Below are positions 26,593 to 35,206 of a DNA stretch of 64,000 nt, in pieces. The stretch comes from Rhodobacteraceae bacterium DSL-40 (GTDB taxonomy: Bacteria; Pseudomonadota; Alphaproteobacteria; Rhodobacterales; Rhodobacteraceae). Below the pieces are notes generated by a model. The model was given only the letters and a program-made list of their open reading frames with translations, searched no databases and was not told where the DNA came from. The position numbers were made by a program, and so were the translations under genes. The stretch covers positions 1 to 64,000 of the forward strand of contig QKPN01000015.1 in the NCBI GenBank assembly GCA_003258405.1, read 5' to 3'. Position 1 is the first letter of the stretch; each line of letters starts with the position of its first letter.

Positions 26593-27831
26593 TCAACCTC
26601 GGCCGCCGGTCATCACCTTGCCGAGGAACTGCGCCTTGCGGAGGTAGAGATCCTGCATGTCGAGATCCGAGACGATACGCTGGCGCGCCGCGGCGCGGCG
26701 GGCCGCGCTGTCCTCCGGATCGCGGAGCGTCTCGATGACCCGGGCGGCGAGCGCCCCCGCCTCGCGGAGATCGACGAGCCGGGCGGAGCTCTCGTCGGCG
26801 AACTCGAGCACGGGGGCCGTGTCGGAGACGACCATTGCGCAGCCGGTGCTCATCGCCTCGAGCATCGACCAGGAGAGGACGAAGGGCACGGTCAGGTAGA
26901 CATGCGCATCCGATCGGCGGAGCAGCGCGAGATAGTCGGGATAGGAAAGCCGCCCGGTGAAGATCACCCGGGCGGGGTCGAGGTCGTGCTCGGCCAGCGC
27001 CTTGGCCTTCCAGTCGGTCTTGCGCTGGCGGCTGCCGCCATAGGCGACGCGGTTCTCGCCGGCAATGAGCGCCACCGCCTTCGGATCGGACGCGAGGATC
27101 TCCGGCAGCGCGGCCATGAAATCCGGGAAGCCCCGGTGCGGCTCCATGCCGCGGGTCGCATAGGTGACGACGCGGGCGCCTTCGGCCACGAGCCCCCCGA
27201 GTGTCGCGCGCCGGGCCGCCGCGTCGGGGCTGAAGAAGGTGGTATCGACCCCGTCGTGCAGCACGGTCAGCGCCCGGCCGAAGATCGGCGGAAACTGCGA
27301 GGCCTGAAAGCGCGTCGGGCAGAGGGCGGCACTCGAGGCGGCCAGATCCATCGCGATCGGCGCGTTGCGCGACTGCTCGAGGATCGCCCCTTCGAGCGAA
27401 GCGGGCACCGGCTCGCCGGTGAGTTCCGAAAGGTATTCCACATCCGCGCCGGGATGGCGGTACCACCATTCGCAATAGGCAACGAAGCGGGCCTCCGGAA
27501 AGACCTGGGCTGCGAACATTCCCGCCCCCCAGCCGGAATGGGCGACCACGAGGTCGGGGCGGTATCCCGCCTTGCGCGCCTCGAAACCCGTGCGTGCGAA
27601 GGCCTGGGCCTTCAGCACCGCCTTGTCCATCGGCTGCGCATAGGGGTGCGTTTCGGGCGAAGGCTCGCGATGTGGTGCGTAGGTCAGCACCCGGATCCCC
27701 TCGGCCGCTGCCCCCTTCGCTTCGGTCGCGAAGGAGATCTCCCAGCCGCGGCCCGCAAGCCATTGTCCGAAACGCCCGAACTGCGCAGGGAAGTTGTCGT
27801 GAATGAACAGGATGCGCGGTGTGCGGGCCAT
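26593..27831 (-). CDS. GT4-family glycosyltransferase
   Basis: A 412-aa cytosolic GT-B enzyme. The N-terminal domain begins RILFIHDNFPAQFGRFGQWL and has VVAHSGWGAGMF; the C-terminal GT4 donor domain has VIFTGRLSYPDYLALLRRSD and LSWSMLEAMSTGCAMVVSDTAP, the E-x7-E type site. The donor and acceptor are unknown. The gene follows the 230-aa anchored protein by 25 nt and is probably co-transcribed with it. Confidence 0.85.
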   Translation of the reverse strand: MARTPRILFIHDNFPAQFGRFGQWLAGRGWEISFATEAKGAAAEGIRVLTYAPHREPSPETHPYAQPMDKAVLKAQAFARTGFEARKAGYRPDLVVAHSGWGAGMFAAQVFPEARFVAYCEWWYRHPGADVEYLSELTGEPVPASLEGAILEQSRNAPIAMDLAASSAALCPTRFQASQFPPIFGRALTVLHDGVDTTFFSPDAAARRATLGGLVAEGARVVTYATRGMEPHRGFPDFMAALPEILASDPKAVALIAGENRVAYGGSRQRKTDWKAKALAEHDLDPARVIFTGRLSYPDYLALLRRSDAHVYLTVPFVLSWSMLEAMSTGCAMVVSDTAPVLEFADESSARLVDLREAGALAARVIETLRDPEDSAARRAAARQRIVSDLDMQDLYLRKAQFLGKVMTGGRG

Positions 27832-27856
27832 GGTCCTCTCTGTTCCGTGTTCGCGA

Positions 27857-28549
27857 TCAGCCGAACCACATGGAGAGGATGCCGAAGCCGAGCGAGCCGA
27901 GCGCGATGACGAGTGCTGAGATGGCGATGGCCCGGAGGCCGCGGTCGGAGCCCGTCTCCAGATCCGCGGCACGCTCGGGCCGCGCCTCGAGACGGGCCTG
28001 CACCACCTCGACACGCTCGAGCATCTCGCGGAACCGTTCGATGGCGGCCTCGTCGGCGCCGGCGGCGGCCGTCTTGCGGAAGCGGGCGAGCTCCGTGCGG
28101 AGGGCGATCACCTCCTCGAAGACCCGCTCCGTCACCCGACGGTCGGGATCGGAGGAGGGCCCGGCCTTGCCGATCGGCCTGAGCACGCCGCGGGCGCCAT
28201 CGGGGGCGCGCGCGATCGCCGTCACCGCGAAGGCCATGCCCGGCTCGACCGGCGGATCGATCTCCGCGACAAAACCGTATTTTCCGGTGCCGATGCCGTT
28301 TTTCACCAGATCCTCACGATGGCGGTCCGCGCGGACCGTGGCGACGAGCCGGCCTTCGCGAAAGATTTCCACATCGACGGCGACGCTAGCATCCGAGCGG
28401 TCGATTGCCCAGCCCGCGACACGGCCGGGGCGCGAGACGTCGATGACACCGTTGAGCCGGGGGCCGGAGCCCTGCGCGGCCCCGGAGGATGCCTCCTCGG
28501 CGGACGCGGGATCGGGGCTCGCCTTTTCGGGGGAATCGTTGTCCAGCAT
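27857..28549 (-). CDS. Tail-anchored 'GWA-D' domain protein, function unknown
   Basis: A 230-aa protein in three parts. Residues 30-125 form a beta-rich module with RVAGWAIDRSD, VEIFREGRLVAT and KYGFVAEID, a pattern I have seen beside glycosyltransferases in alphaproteobacterial polysaccharide loci. Residues 135-200 are helical and probably coiled coil (RVFEEVIALRTELARFRK). The C-terminus is one hydrophobic helix (AIAISALVIALGSLGFGIL). No signal peptide is present, so it is likely anchored with the bulk in the cytoplasm. The function is unrecognised. Confidence 0.65.
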   Translation of the reverse strand: MLDNDSPEKASPDPASAEEASSGAAQGSGPRLNGVIDVSRPGRVAGWAIDRSDASVAVDVEIFREGRLVATVRADRHREDLVKNGIGTGKYGFVAEIDPPVEPGMAFAVTAIARAPDGARGVLRPIGKAGPSSDPDRRVTERVFEEVIALRTELARFRKTAAAGADEAAIERFREMLERVEVVQARLEARPERAADLETGSDRGLRAIAISALVIALGSLGFGILSMWFG

Positions 28550-28660
28550 GGCGCCTCTGCTGCCTCCTTCAGAAAAACGTAACGGTTTGTCACCCCAATC
28601 GGGGTCTCACCCCCTGCCTAGCGCGGGCGGGTTAACGATCCGGCAAGGTGCGGGTGCGGG

Positions 28661-29824
28661 ATGCGGAGTATTGTGAAGATTGCCGCGGGCGCGCTCGCAG
28701 GGCTTCTCGCCGCGGCGCCGGGGCTCGCGGCAGGCCAGCCCGTCATCGCCGGGTCGCCCGAGACCGTCTTCGACTGGGCCGCGGCGCGTTGCGAAACCTG
28801 GGACATCCCCGACACTCCGGCGCGTGCCTGGCGCACGCCCTCCGGCCGGGTTCGCCTCGTCGCGGGATCGGAACGCAGCCGCATTGCCGAGGGTCTCTCG
28901 CTCGCGACCCTGCGCCACGGCTGCCGCGTGGCCTATGAGGGCGCGGAGCGCGACGATCCCGCCGCCTATGACGACCGGGCCTGGATCGCGGCCACCTGGG
29001 CCGAAGGCACCCGGGTCATCGCCCTCGCTCATGTGGAGTATCACGGCCATCTCCGGCCCGGGCGCTGCCCGGCGGGCGATTACATGGCCTGCTGGCGCAA
29101 CGCGATCCTCGAGCTCGTCTCGGAGGACGGCGGACAGAGCTTCACCCGCCGCGGCCTCGTCGCCGCGCTCCCCTATCCCTACCCCGAAGGGGCGGGAAAG
29201 CGGGCAGGCTATTTCAGCCCGAGCAACATCTTCCGCCGGGGCGACTATCTCTACGTCTTCGTCTTCGCCGAGGCGACGGGCGCGCAGAAGCGCGGCGCCT
29301 GCCTTCTGCGGCGCCCGGTCGGTGGGGGGCCAGGCGACTGGCGAGCCTGGGACGGTGCGGGCTTCACCCGCGCCTTCGCCGATCCCTACCGGCAGGCCAT
29401 CAGCGACCCCGGCGCCCATGTCTGCGAGCCCGTGCCGGGGATCCGCAGCACGATCTCCAGCGTGGTCGAAGACGGGCGCAGCGGCCGCTTTCTCGCCGTG
29501 ACGCCGGCGACGCTCGAGGATGGCGATGGGGTCCGGCAGAGCGGTATCTGGTGGACGCAATCGGCAAACCTGATCGACTGGGCACGCCCGCGCCTGCTCC
29601 TCGCGGTGCCGCTGCTCTGGCGCCGCGACTGCGGGGCGGAGGCGGCCTATGCCTATCCCTCGTTCCTCGACGGCGATGGCCCCTCGGCCAATCTCGACGT
29701 GGTGGAGGGCGGCTTCTGGCTCTATCTGGTGCGGATGCCGCTCGGGGAGGATTGCTCCGTCGGCCCCGAGCGGGATCTCCTGCGCTATCCGGTCAGCCTG
29801 CCTGACGGATGGGATCGGCCTTGA
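28661..29824 (+). CDS. Secreted protein, possibly a beta-propeller sialidase/glycosidase-like fold
   Basis: A 387-aa protein with a clear signal peptide (MRSIVKIAAGALAGLLAAAP, cleavage after LAAG or nearby). It contains repeated propeller-like phrases: LVSEDGGQSFTRRGLV (an Asp-box-like S-x-D-x-G-x-x-F), GIWWTQSANLIDWARPRLLL, and several Cys residues that could form periplasmic disulfides. This suggests a sialidase or GH43/GH32-type propeller, but no catalytic set is certain. Divergent from the GWA-D gene; its 3' end overlaps the convergent acyltransferase gene by 32 bp. Confidence 0.55.
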   Translation: MRSIVKIAAGALAGLLAAAPGLAAGQPVIAGSPETVFDWAAARCETWDIPDTPARAWRTPSGRVRLVAGSERSRIAEGLSLATLRHGCRVAYEGAERDDPAAYDDRAWIAATWAEGTRVIALAHVEYHGHLRPGRCPAGDYMACWRNAILELVSEDGGQSFTRRGLVAALPYPYPEGAGKRAGYFSPSNIFRRGDYLYVFVFAEATGAQKRGACLLRRPVGGGPGDWRAWDGAGFTRAFADPYRQAISDPGAHVCEPVPGIRSTISSVVEDGRSGRFLAVTPATLEDGDGVRQSGIWWTQSANLIDWARPRLLLAVPLLWRRDCGAEAAYAYPSFLDGDGPSANLDVVEGGFWLYLVRMPLGEDCSVGPERDLLRYPVSLPDGWDRP

Positions 29825-30608
29825 AGGAGGCCGCAAGCGCCTCCGGATCGGCGAGATCGGCAGGCGTGAGAACGCGGCCGGCGAAGGGCTTCACCGCCCC
29901 CGAGCCGATCTTCTCCTCGAGGATGCCGAGCGCCGTCTCCACATCGTCGAAGGGCGCCGCGAAAAGATCGTAGATCGAGTAGTTCCACCATTGGAGCGCC
30001 AGCAGCCGCTCGACGATGGCATCGGGGAAACGCAGGCGCAGGACCCGGCCCGGCGTGCCGACCACGATGGCATAGGGCGGCACGTCCCTGACCACGGTGG
30101 CCCGCGCCCCGATGATCGCGCCAGCACCGATGGTCACGCCCGACTTGATGAAGGCCCCCTGCCCGATCCAGACGTCCGGGCCGAGCGTGGTGATGGGGCA
30201 GCTGTCGGGGAAGGGCCGTCGGTTGGCGCGCACGAAGGGCAGGTTCGGCCCGGCCATCAGCGCGTCCCAGCCGTTCACCTGCGGATAATAGGCGGTGCGC
30301 GAGGTGGTGAGCCAATCGGTCGGGTGCTCGTGGGCTCCGATCACCACGCCGCTGGCGATCGAGCAGTAGCGTCCGGCCCGAAGGTTGTTGATCGTTCCGC
30401 CCGAGAGATTGCAGAAGGCCCCGACATCCAGAAACGCCCCCGGGGTGACGGTCGAGAGGATCGCCACCGGTGTCTCGATGCGGGAGTTCGGGTGAAGGCG
30501 CCGCACCTGGGCGAGCCCGGCGAGCTTCACACCGGCGGGTTCGAGGGCTGCGCGCAGCGCGCGGGTCACGGAAATCTCTGCAAGGTGATCTGTCACTGGT
30601 CTACTCAC
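29793..30608 (-). CDS. Left-handed beta-helix (CatB-like) acyltransferase
   Basis: A 271-aa hexapeptide-repeat protein. The helix runs from about residue 45 to 190 with VWIGQGAFIKSGVTIGAGAI and RATVVRDVPPYAIVVGTPGR, and the catalytic His is expected in GAHEHPTDWLT. Such enzymes acetylate sugars or xenobiotics; here, beside glycosyltransferases, sugar O-acetylation is the likeliest role. It lies 30 nt after the sulfotransferase-like gene. Confidence 0.75.
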   Translation of the reverse strand: MSRPVTDHLAEISVTRALRAALEPAGVKLAGLAQVRRLHPNSRIETPVAILSTVTPGAFLDVGAFCNLSGGTINNLRAGRYCSIASGVVIGAHEHPTDWLTTSRTAYYPQVNGWDALMAGPNLPFVRANRRPFPDSCPITTLGPDVWIGQGAFIKSGVTIGAGAIIGARATVVRDVPPYAIVVGTPGRVLRLRFPDAIVERLLALQWWNYSIYDLFAAPFDDVETALGILEEKIGSGAVKPFAGRVLTPADLADPEALAASFKADPIRQAG

Positions 30609-30638
30609 GGCATGCTTCTGAAATGGAACGCGGAAGCG

Positions 30639-32060
30639 TCAGGCGCTTCGCGCAACGGATGCAGGCGGCGCCTCCGGCTGGACCGCGAGCGCCTGCTCGA
30701 TCTGCTCGAGGCAGGTGCGGCTCGGCTCATGGGCGGGATTGAGATCAACGGCATGGGCCTGCGCATCGCGCGCGCCTTCGAGATCGCCGAGGCTCCGCAA
30801 CACCACACCGAGGAAATGCCAGTATTCGAAGTTCTCCGGCGCATGCGCCGTGGCCGCCCGCGCGGCCTCCGCCGCCTCGGCCGCGCAGCCGGAACGGAGC
30901 AGGTATTCGCCGCGGATCCGGTGCGTGGGCGCATGATGCGGAAGCCACGAGACCGCGCGGCCGAGGGCTGCCATCGCCGGCGCCGTCTCGCCCTTGTCCC
31001 AGGCAAGCCGCGCGTCGCGGATGCAGATCTCCGCCTCGAGCCGCCGGATATGCCGCGTGTTCTCGACCTGGAGTGCCGCGGCGATGGCGGCGAAATCCCC
31101 GAGCGTCGCCGCCGCCCCGCCACAGGTTTCGGGATAGGAGCTGAAATCCTCCGGGAAAAGGCTCGCAAGATCCGGGAAGTGCCGCACGCGCACCGCCTCG
31201 TTCGAGGCCCGGAACATCGCATAGAACGCTTCTGCCGCGGCGCGGGCAGGCTTGGCGCCGCTGCCGGGAAAATGCTCGGCAAGGCTTGCCGACAGCGGGC
31301 CGAGCACCGCATCGAGCGGCAGGCCTTCGATCGGCGTCACATGGCCATTGAGGTGGCGCAGGAATTCCTGCGCGGCGGGATTGACCGATTCGTTCTGGTT
31401 GCCGGTGGCAATGAACTCTTCCGGCGCCCCGATCTCCCAGGTCTCGAGGAAGTCCTGCACCACGGAGCCGCCGCTCAGCCGCTTGCGATCGAAGAGGCGC
31501 ACGGTGACGTTCTCGCGGCCGAAGGCATCCTCCCAGAGCCGGAGCGAGCGATCGTAGTTGAAGTAGGGATCCTCGCCATTGGTGCGGGGCAGGATATCGC
31601 CCTCGGTCCCGCCGCTCTTCAGCCGGGTGGAGTAGAGGCTGACGGCGACCTGATCCTGGCGGCGGAGATAGATCGAGATGCGGATCTCGTCGAAATGCGG
31701 TGCGAGAAAGCGGCGCAGCGTCTCGACCTCGTCGGGGCTGGTGAGGCGGCTGTGGCAGTGTTCGTTGCAGAAGATCGCGGTGCGCGTGCCGTCGAGCTCG
31801 GCCTTCGCCGCCGCACGCATCCGTTCGCGCATCGGCCGGACATCGCTCGGGGCATGGATCCCCCACTGCGCCCGGATCGCATCCATCCGCATCGGGGACA
31901 TGGCGAAGGCCGCGAGCCCGGTCTGGTTCACCTCGCCGCAGAAGCGGGGATAGACGAACCCCTTCTCCGCGAGCCGGCTGCGGTTGGCGGCGAGAAACGC
32001 CTGCAGGCTGGTCGTGCCTGTCTTCTCCGTACCGATCTGGATAATCGCGCGTCTTGTCAT
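30639..32060 (-). CDS. Sulfotransferase-like protein with TPR C-terminus
   Basis: A 473-aa protein. It opens with AIIQIGTEKTGTTSLQAFLA, the 5'-phosphosulfate loop of PAPS-dependent sulfotransferases, and has ISIYLRRQDQVAVSLYSTR, the expected 3'-phosphate-binding Arg/Ser region. Residues from about 365 form TPR-like helices (LAWDKGETAPAMAALGRAV, NFEYWHFLGVVLRSLGDLEGARDA). It could sulfate a glycan or protein; the TPR part may bind the substrate. ATG 32060 opens the domain. 81 nt downstream of the hlyD-type gene. Confidence 0.7.
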   Translation of the reverse strand: MTRRAIIQIGTEKTGTTSLQAFLAANRSRLAEKGFVYPRFCGEVNQTGLAAFAMSPMRMDAIRAQWGIHAPSDVRPMRERMRAAAKAELDGTRTAIFCNEHCHSRLTSPDEVETLRRFLAPHFDEIRISIYLRRQDQVAVSLYSTRLKSGGTEGDILPRTNGEDPYFNYDRSLRLWEDAFGRENVTVRLFDRKRLSGGSVVQDFLETWEIGAPEEFIATGNQNESVNPAAQEFLRHLNGHVTPIEGLPLDAVLGPLSASLAEHFPGSGAKPARAAAEAFYAMFRASNEAVRVRHFPDLASLFPEDFSSYPETCGGAAATLGDFAAIAAALQVENTRHIRRLEAEICIRDARLAWDKGETAPAMAALGRAVSWLPHHAPTHRIRGEYLLRSGCAAEAAEAARAATAHAPENFEYWHFLGVVLRSLGDLEGARDAQAHAVDLNPAHEPSRTCLEQIEQALAVQPEAPPASVARSA

Positions 32061-32141
32061 GGGTTTGTCCCCCTCTCCCTGAAGGGAAAGCCTAGCACCG
32101 GGAGGATTGACCGAAGGTGAACGGACGAGGCGCATCCGGGC

Positions 32142-33476
32142 TCACTCCTCCCGGAAGGCCTTGCGCACATGCCGCAGCAGCGGCTCGAGCAGGTATTCCC
32201 CCGCCCGGCGCTCGCCGATCCGGATCGACACCTCGACCGGCATCCCCGGCACAAGTTCGGCGTCCTGGAGGCTCGCGACCTCCTCGGCGTCGAGCGTCAC
32301 CCGCGCCTCGAAATAGTTCGAGCCATCCTTCGGATCGGTGAGCAGGTCGGCCGAGACATAGCTCACCTCGCCATCGATCATCGGCGCCCGCGCCCGCTTG
32401 TAGGCGGTGAGCCGCACGGTGGCGGGCCGGCCGACGTGAACGGTGTCGATGGCATCGGGCGCAAGGCGCGTCTCGATGACGAGCTGATCCTCCCCGGGCA
32501 CGATGTCCATGATCGGCGCGCCGGACCCCACGATGGCACCCGGCGTGATGGTGAAGATCTCCACCACCCGGCCGGTCTGCGGCGCGCGCAGCCGGTGGCG
32601 TTCGAGCACGTCCTGCCCGGCCCGGATGCGGCTCTCGAGCCCCTCCATCTCGCGGCTCGCCTCGGCCAGACGGGTGCCGGCCTCGGCAACACGCTGGCTC
32701 TCGAGCGTCCCGATGTCGGCGCGTGCCCGCGCGATGTCCTGCCGCGCGGCCTCGGCAAGGCCGTGATACTCGTCGCGGTCGCCCTCCAGGGCTGCGATGG
32801 TGCGCTCGAGTTCGAGCAGCTTCTGGCGCGGTGTCGCGCCCTTCTTGACCAGGGTCTCGGTCCAGTCACGCTCCTCGCGCCAGAGCGTGGCCTGACGCTC
32901 GGAGGAGGCGGCCTGCGCCTCGTCGGCGGAGACCTGCGCGGCGAGCTGGTCGATCTGGCGGTTGAGCCCGTTGAGCTGGCCCGCATGGGCGCGAAGCCGC
33001 GCATCGAAGAGGCGCTCTTCCGCGGCGATGCGCCGGGCCCGCTCGGCCTCCGGCACGGCCGCGGCGGCCTCGGGCAGATCGGCACGGTCGAGCGCGGTCG
33101 CGCCCGCCTCCTCGGCGCGCAGCCGCCAGATCTCGAAGATGAGCGCGGTATGATCCGTCTCGAACTGCGCCAGAGCCTCGCGGGTCTGGGTCGCATCGAG
33201 CGTGGCGACGATCTGGCCCTGTTCGACCCGGTCGCCCGCCTTCACCCAGAGCTTCTCGAGAATGCCGCCCTCGAGATGCTCCACCGTCTTGCGCTGGCTC
33301 TCTGCGAGCAGCACGCCCTGCGTCACCACCGCTGCATCGAGCCGGGCATACATCCCCCAGCCGATCGCGGTGCCGAAGAGGCAGACGATGGCCAGAAGCG
33401 CGGTCAGGAACACGCCCCGATAGGACGGCAACGGCCCATCGCCGGCAAGATGCCCGGGATCGGTGATGGCGGTCAT
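32142..33476 (-). CDS. Type I secretion membrane fusion protein (HlyD/PrtE type)
   Basis: A 444-aa adaptor linking the inner-membrane ABC transporter to an outer-membrane TolC-like channel. It has one N-terminal membrane helix (FLTALLAIVCLFGTAIGW, about residues 28-45), biotinyl-lipoyl halves (EGGILEKLWVKAGDRVEQGQ and RAPQTGRVVEIFTITPGAIV) and a long alpha-helical hairpin at about 110-290. The ATG overlaps the stop of the ABC gene by 4 nt. No tolC homologue is in the window. Confidence 0.92.
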   Translation of the reverse strand: MTAITDPGHLAGDGPLPSYRGVFLTALLAIVCLFGTAIGWGMYARLDAAVVTQGVLLAESQRKTVEHLEGGILEKLWVKAGDRVEQGQIVATLDATQTREALAQFETDHTALIFEIWRLRAEEAGATALDRADLPEAAAAVPEAERARRIAAEERLFDARLRAHAGQLNGLNRQIDQLAAQVSADEAQAASSERQATLWREERDWTETLVKKGATPRQKLLELERTIAALEGDRDEYHGLAEAARQDIARARADIGTLESQRVAEAGTRLAEASREMEGLESRIRAGQDVLERHRLRAPQTGRVVEIFTITPGAIVGSGAPIMDIVPGEDQLVIETRLAPDAIDTVHVGRPATVRLTAYKRARAPMIDGEVSYVSADLLTDPKDGSNYFEARVTLDAEEVASLQDAELVPGMPVEVSIRIGERRAGEYLLEPLLRHVRKAFREE

Positions 33477-35206
33477 CGGCCGGCCTCCCGCATCGGTACG
33501 ACGCCGTTGCCTTCGGGCCGCGCGGGCCGTTTCGGCCCGATCGCCGCCAGCACCTCGGCGCGCGGGCCGAACTGCGCCACCGCCCCTTCCCGGAGCATGA
33601 GCAGCTTGTCGGCCTTCGAGAGGATCGACATGCGCTGGGCAACGACCAGCACGGTCGCGCCGCGCTCGCGCGCGATCTCGATGGCCCGGACGAGCGCCGC
33701 CTCGCCCTCGGCATCGAGGTTGGAGTTGGGCTCGTCGAGCACCAGCAGCTTCGGGTCGCCGAAAAGCGCGCGGGCGAGCGCGAGCCGCTGCCTCTGGCCG
33801 CCCGAGAGCCGCACACCACCATCGGTGAGCCTGGTCTGATAGCCCTGCGGCAGGCCGCCGATGAGCTCGTGGATCCCGGCGGCGCGGGCCGCACGCACCA
33901 CATCCTCCATCGGCGCATCCCGAAACCGCGCAATATTGTCCTTCACGCTCGCCTCGAAGAGCGTCGGTTCCTGCGGCAGGTATCCGACGGCGGCTCCGAA
34001 GCTCGCACGCTCGTGGGCGTAGGTGCTCTGCCCGTCAAGGAAGACGCCCCCCGCGCTCGGGGCCCAGAGGCCGACGACGAGCCGGGCGAGTGTCGACTTG
34101 CCCGCCCCCGACGGCCCGATGATTCCCATGAGCTCGCCGCTCTCGACCTGGAACGAGATGTTGCGCAGGAGCGGCTTGTCGCCGCCCTGGGGCATGAAGG
34201 TCGCACGGTCGGCCACGAGCTTGCCCGAACCCACCTCGATCGGCAGCTCGGAGCGCTGTGTCGCACCACTTTCGACCACGGTGCGGATCCGCGAATAGGA
34301 CGCAAGCGCATCCACCCACTGCCGCCAGCCGTCGATCAGGTGCTCGAACGGGAGCAGCAGGCGCGACATGAGCACATTGGCGGCAATGATCGTGCCCGCC
34401 GAGGCATCGCGGCTCACCACGAGTGCCGCGCCCGTCGAGATGATGCCGATCTGGAAGCCGACGCGGAGCGTGCGCGCCACCGCCGAAAGCGCCCGCGCCG
34501 CCGCCCGGCCGCGCTCGGTGTCATCGACCGCGGTTGCCTGTGCCTGGCGCCAGCGCTGTGTCACCTCGGTCAGCATCCCCATGGCGGTGATGACCTCGGC
34601 ATTGCGGATCGCCGCGGAGGTCTCGGACTGGACACGGTTGGTGGCCTGCGAGGCCCGTGCGCTCGGCCGCCGCACGATGATCTCGGTTGCGATGGCCATG
34701 CCGGTGAGCACGATCGCCCCCGCGAGCCCGACGAGCCCGTAGATCGGGTGCAGCAGGAAGAGCACGAAGAGGAACATCGGCGCGACGATGAGATCGATCG
34801 GGAGCGCGATGGCGCCGCCCGCGATGAAATTGCGCAGATCGCTCACGTCCCGCATCACGCCCGCGGCCGCAAGCGGTCCCTGGCGCAGCGTGGTCTCCAC
34901 CGCCGAGCGGAAGACCGGATGACCGAGCCGCGAGACCAGCCGCCCGCCGAGGATCACGAAGATCCGCGAGCGGAGGAAGTCTATGGCCGCCTGAAAGACC
35001 AGCACCACGGCAACGAGGGTCGCGAGCGCGCCGAGCGTCTCGAGACTGCCGCTCGAGAGCACCCGATCGTATACCTGGATCGTGTAGAGCGGCAGCGCGA
35101 GATGCATGAGGTTGAGGAAAAGCCCGATCACGCCCGCGGCGGCCGCACCGCGGGCAATGTCGCGCAGCGTGGCGCGGCAGGCGTCCTCGGGCGGGCGCAC
35201 GCTCAT
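33473..35206 (-). CDS. Type I secretion ABC transporter (permease/ATPase, PrtD type)
   Basis: A 577-aa fused permease/ATPase. The membrane domain (six helices, about residues 20-310) starts at once, so there is no C39-like peptidase or degenerate N-terminal domain. In the ATPase, Walker A is GIIGPSGAGKSTLARLV, the signature is RLSGGQRQRLALARAL and Walker B is LLVLDEPNSNLD. This class exports RTX proteins by a C-terminal signal. It is coupled by 4-nt overlaps to the upstream GT4 gene and the downstream HlyD gene, and is the obvious exporter for the three RTX proteins in the window. Confidence 0.93.
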   Translation of the reverse strand: MSVRPPEDACRATLRDIARGAAAAGVIGLFLNLMHLALPLYTIQVYDRVLSSGSLETLGALATLVAVVLVFQAAIDFLRSRIFVILGGRLVSRLGHPVFRSAVETTLRQGPLAAAGVMRDVSDLRNFIAGGAIALPIDLIVAPMFLFVLFLLHPIYGLVGLAGAIVLTGMAIATEIIVRRPSARASQATNRVQSETSAAIRNAEVITAMGMLTEVTQRWRQAQATAVDDTERGRAAARALSAVARTLRVGFQIGIISTGAALVVSRDASAGTIIAANVLMSRLLLPFEHLIDGWRQWVDALASYSRIRTVVESGATQRSELPIEVGSGKLVADRATFMPQGGDKPLLRNISFQVESGELMGIIGPSGAGKSTLARLVVGLWAPSAGGVFLDGQSTYAHERASFGAAVGYLPQEPTLFEASVKDNIARFRDAPMEDVVRAARAAGIHELIGGLPQGYQTRLTDGGVRLSGGQRQRLALARALFGDPKLLVLDEPNSNLDAEGEAALVRAIEIARERGATVLVVAQRMSILSKADKLLMLREGAVAQFGPRAEVLAAIGPKRPARPEGNGVVPMREAGR

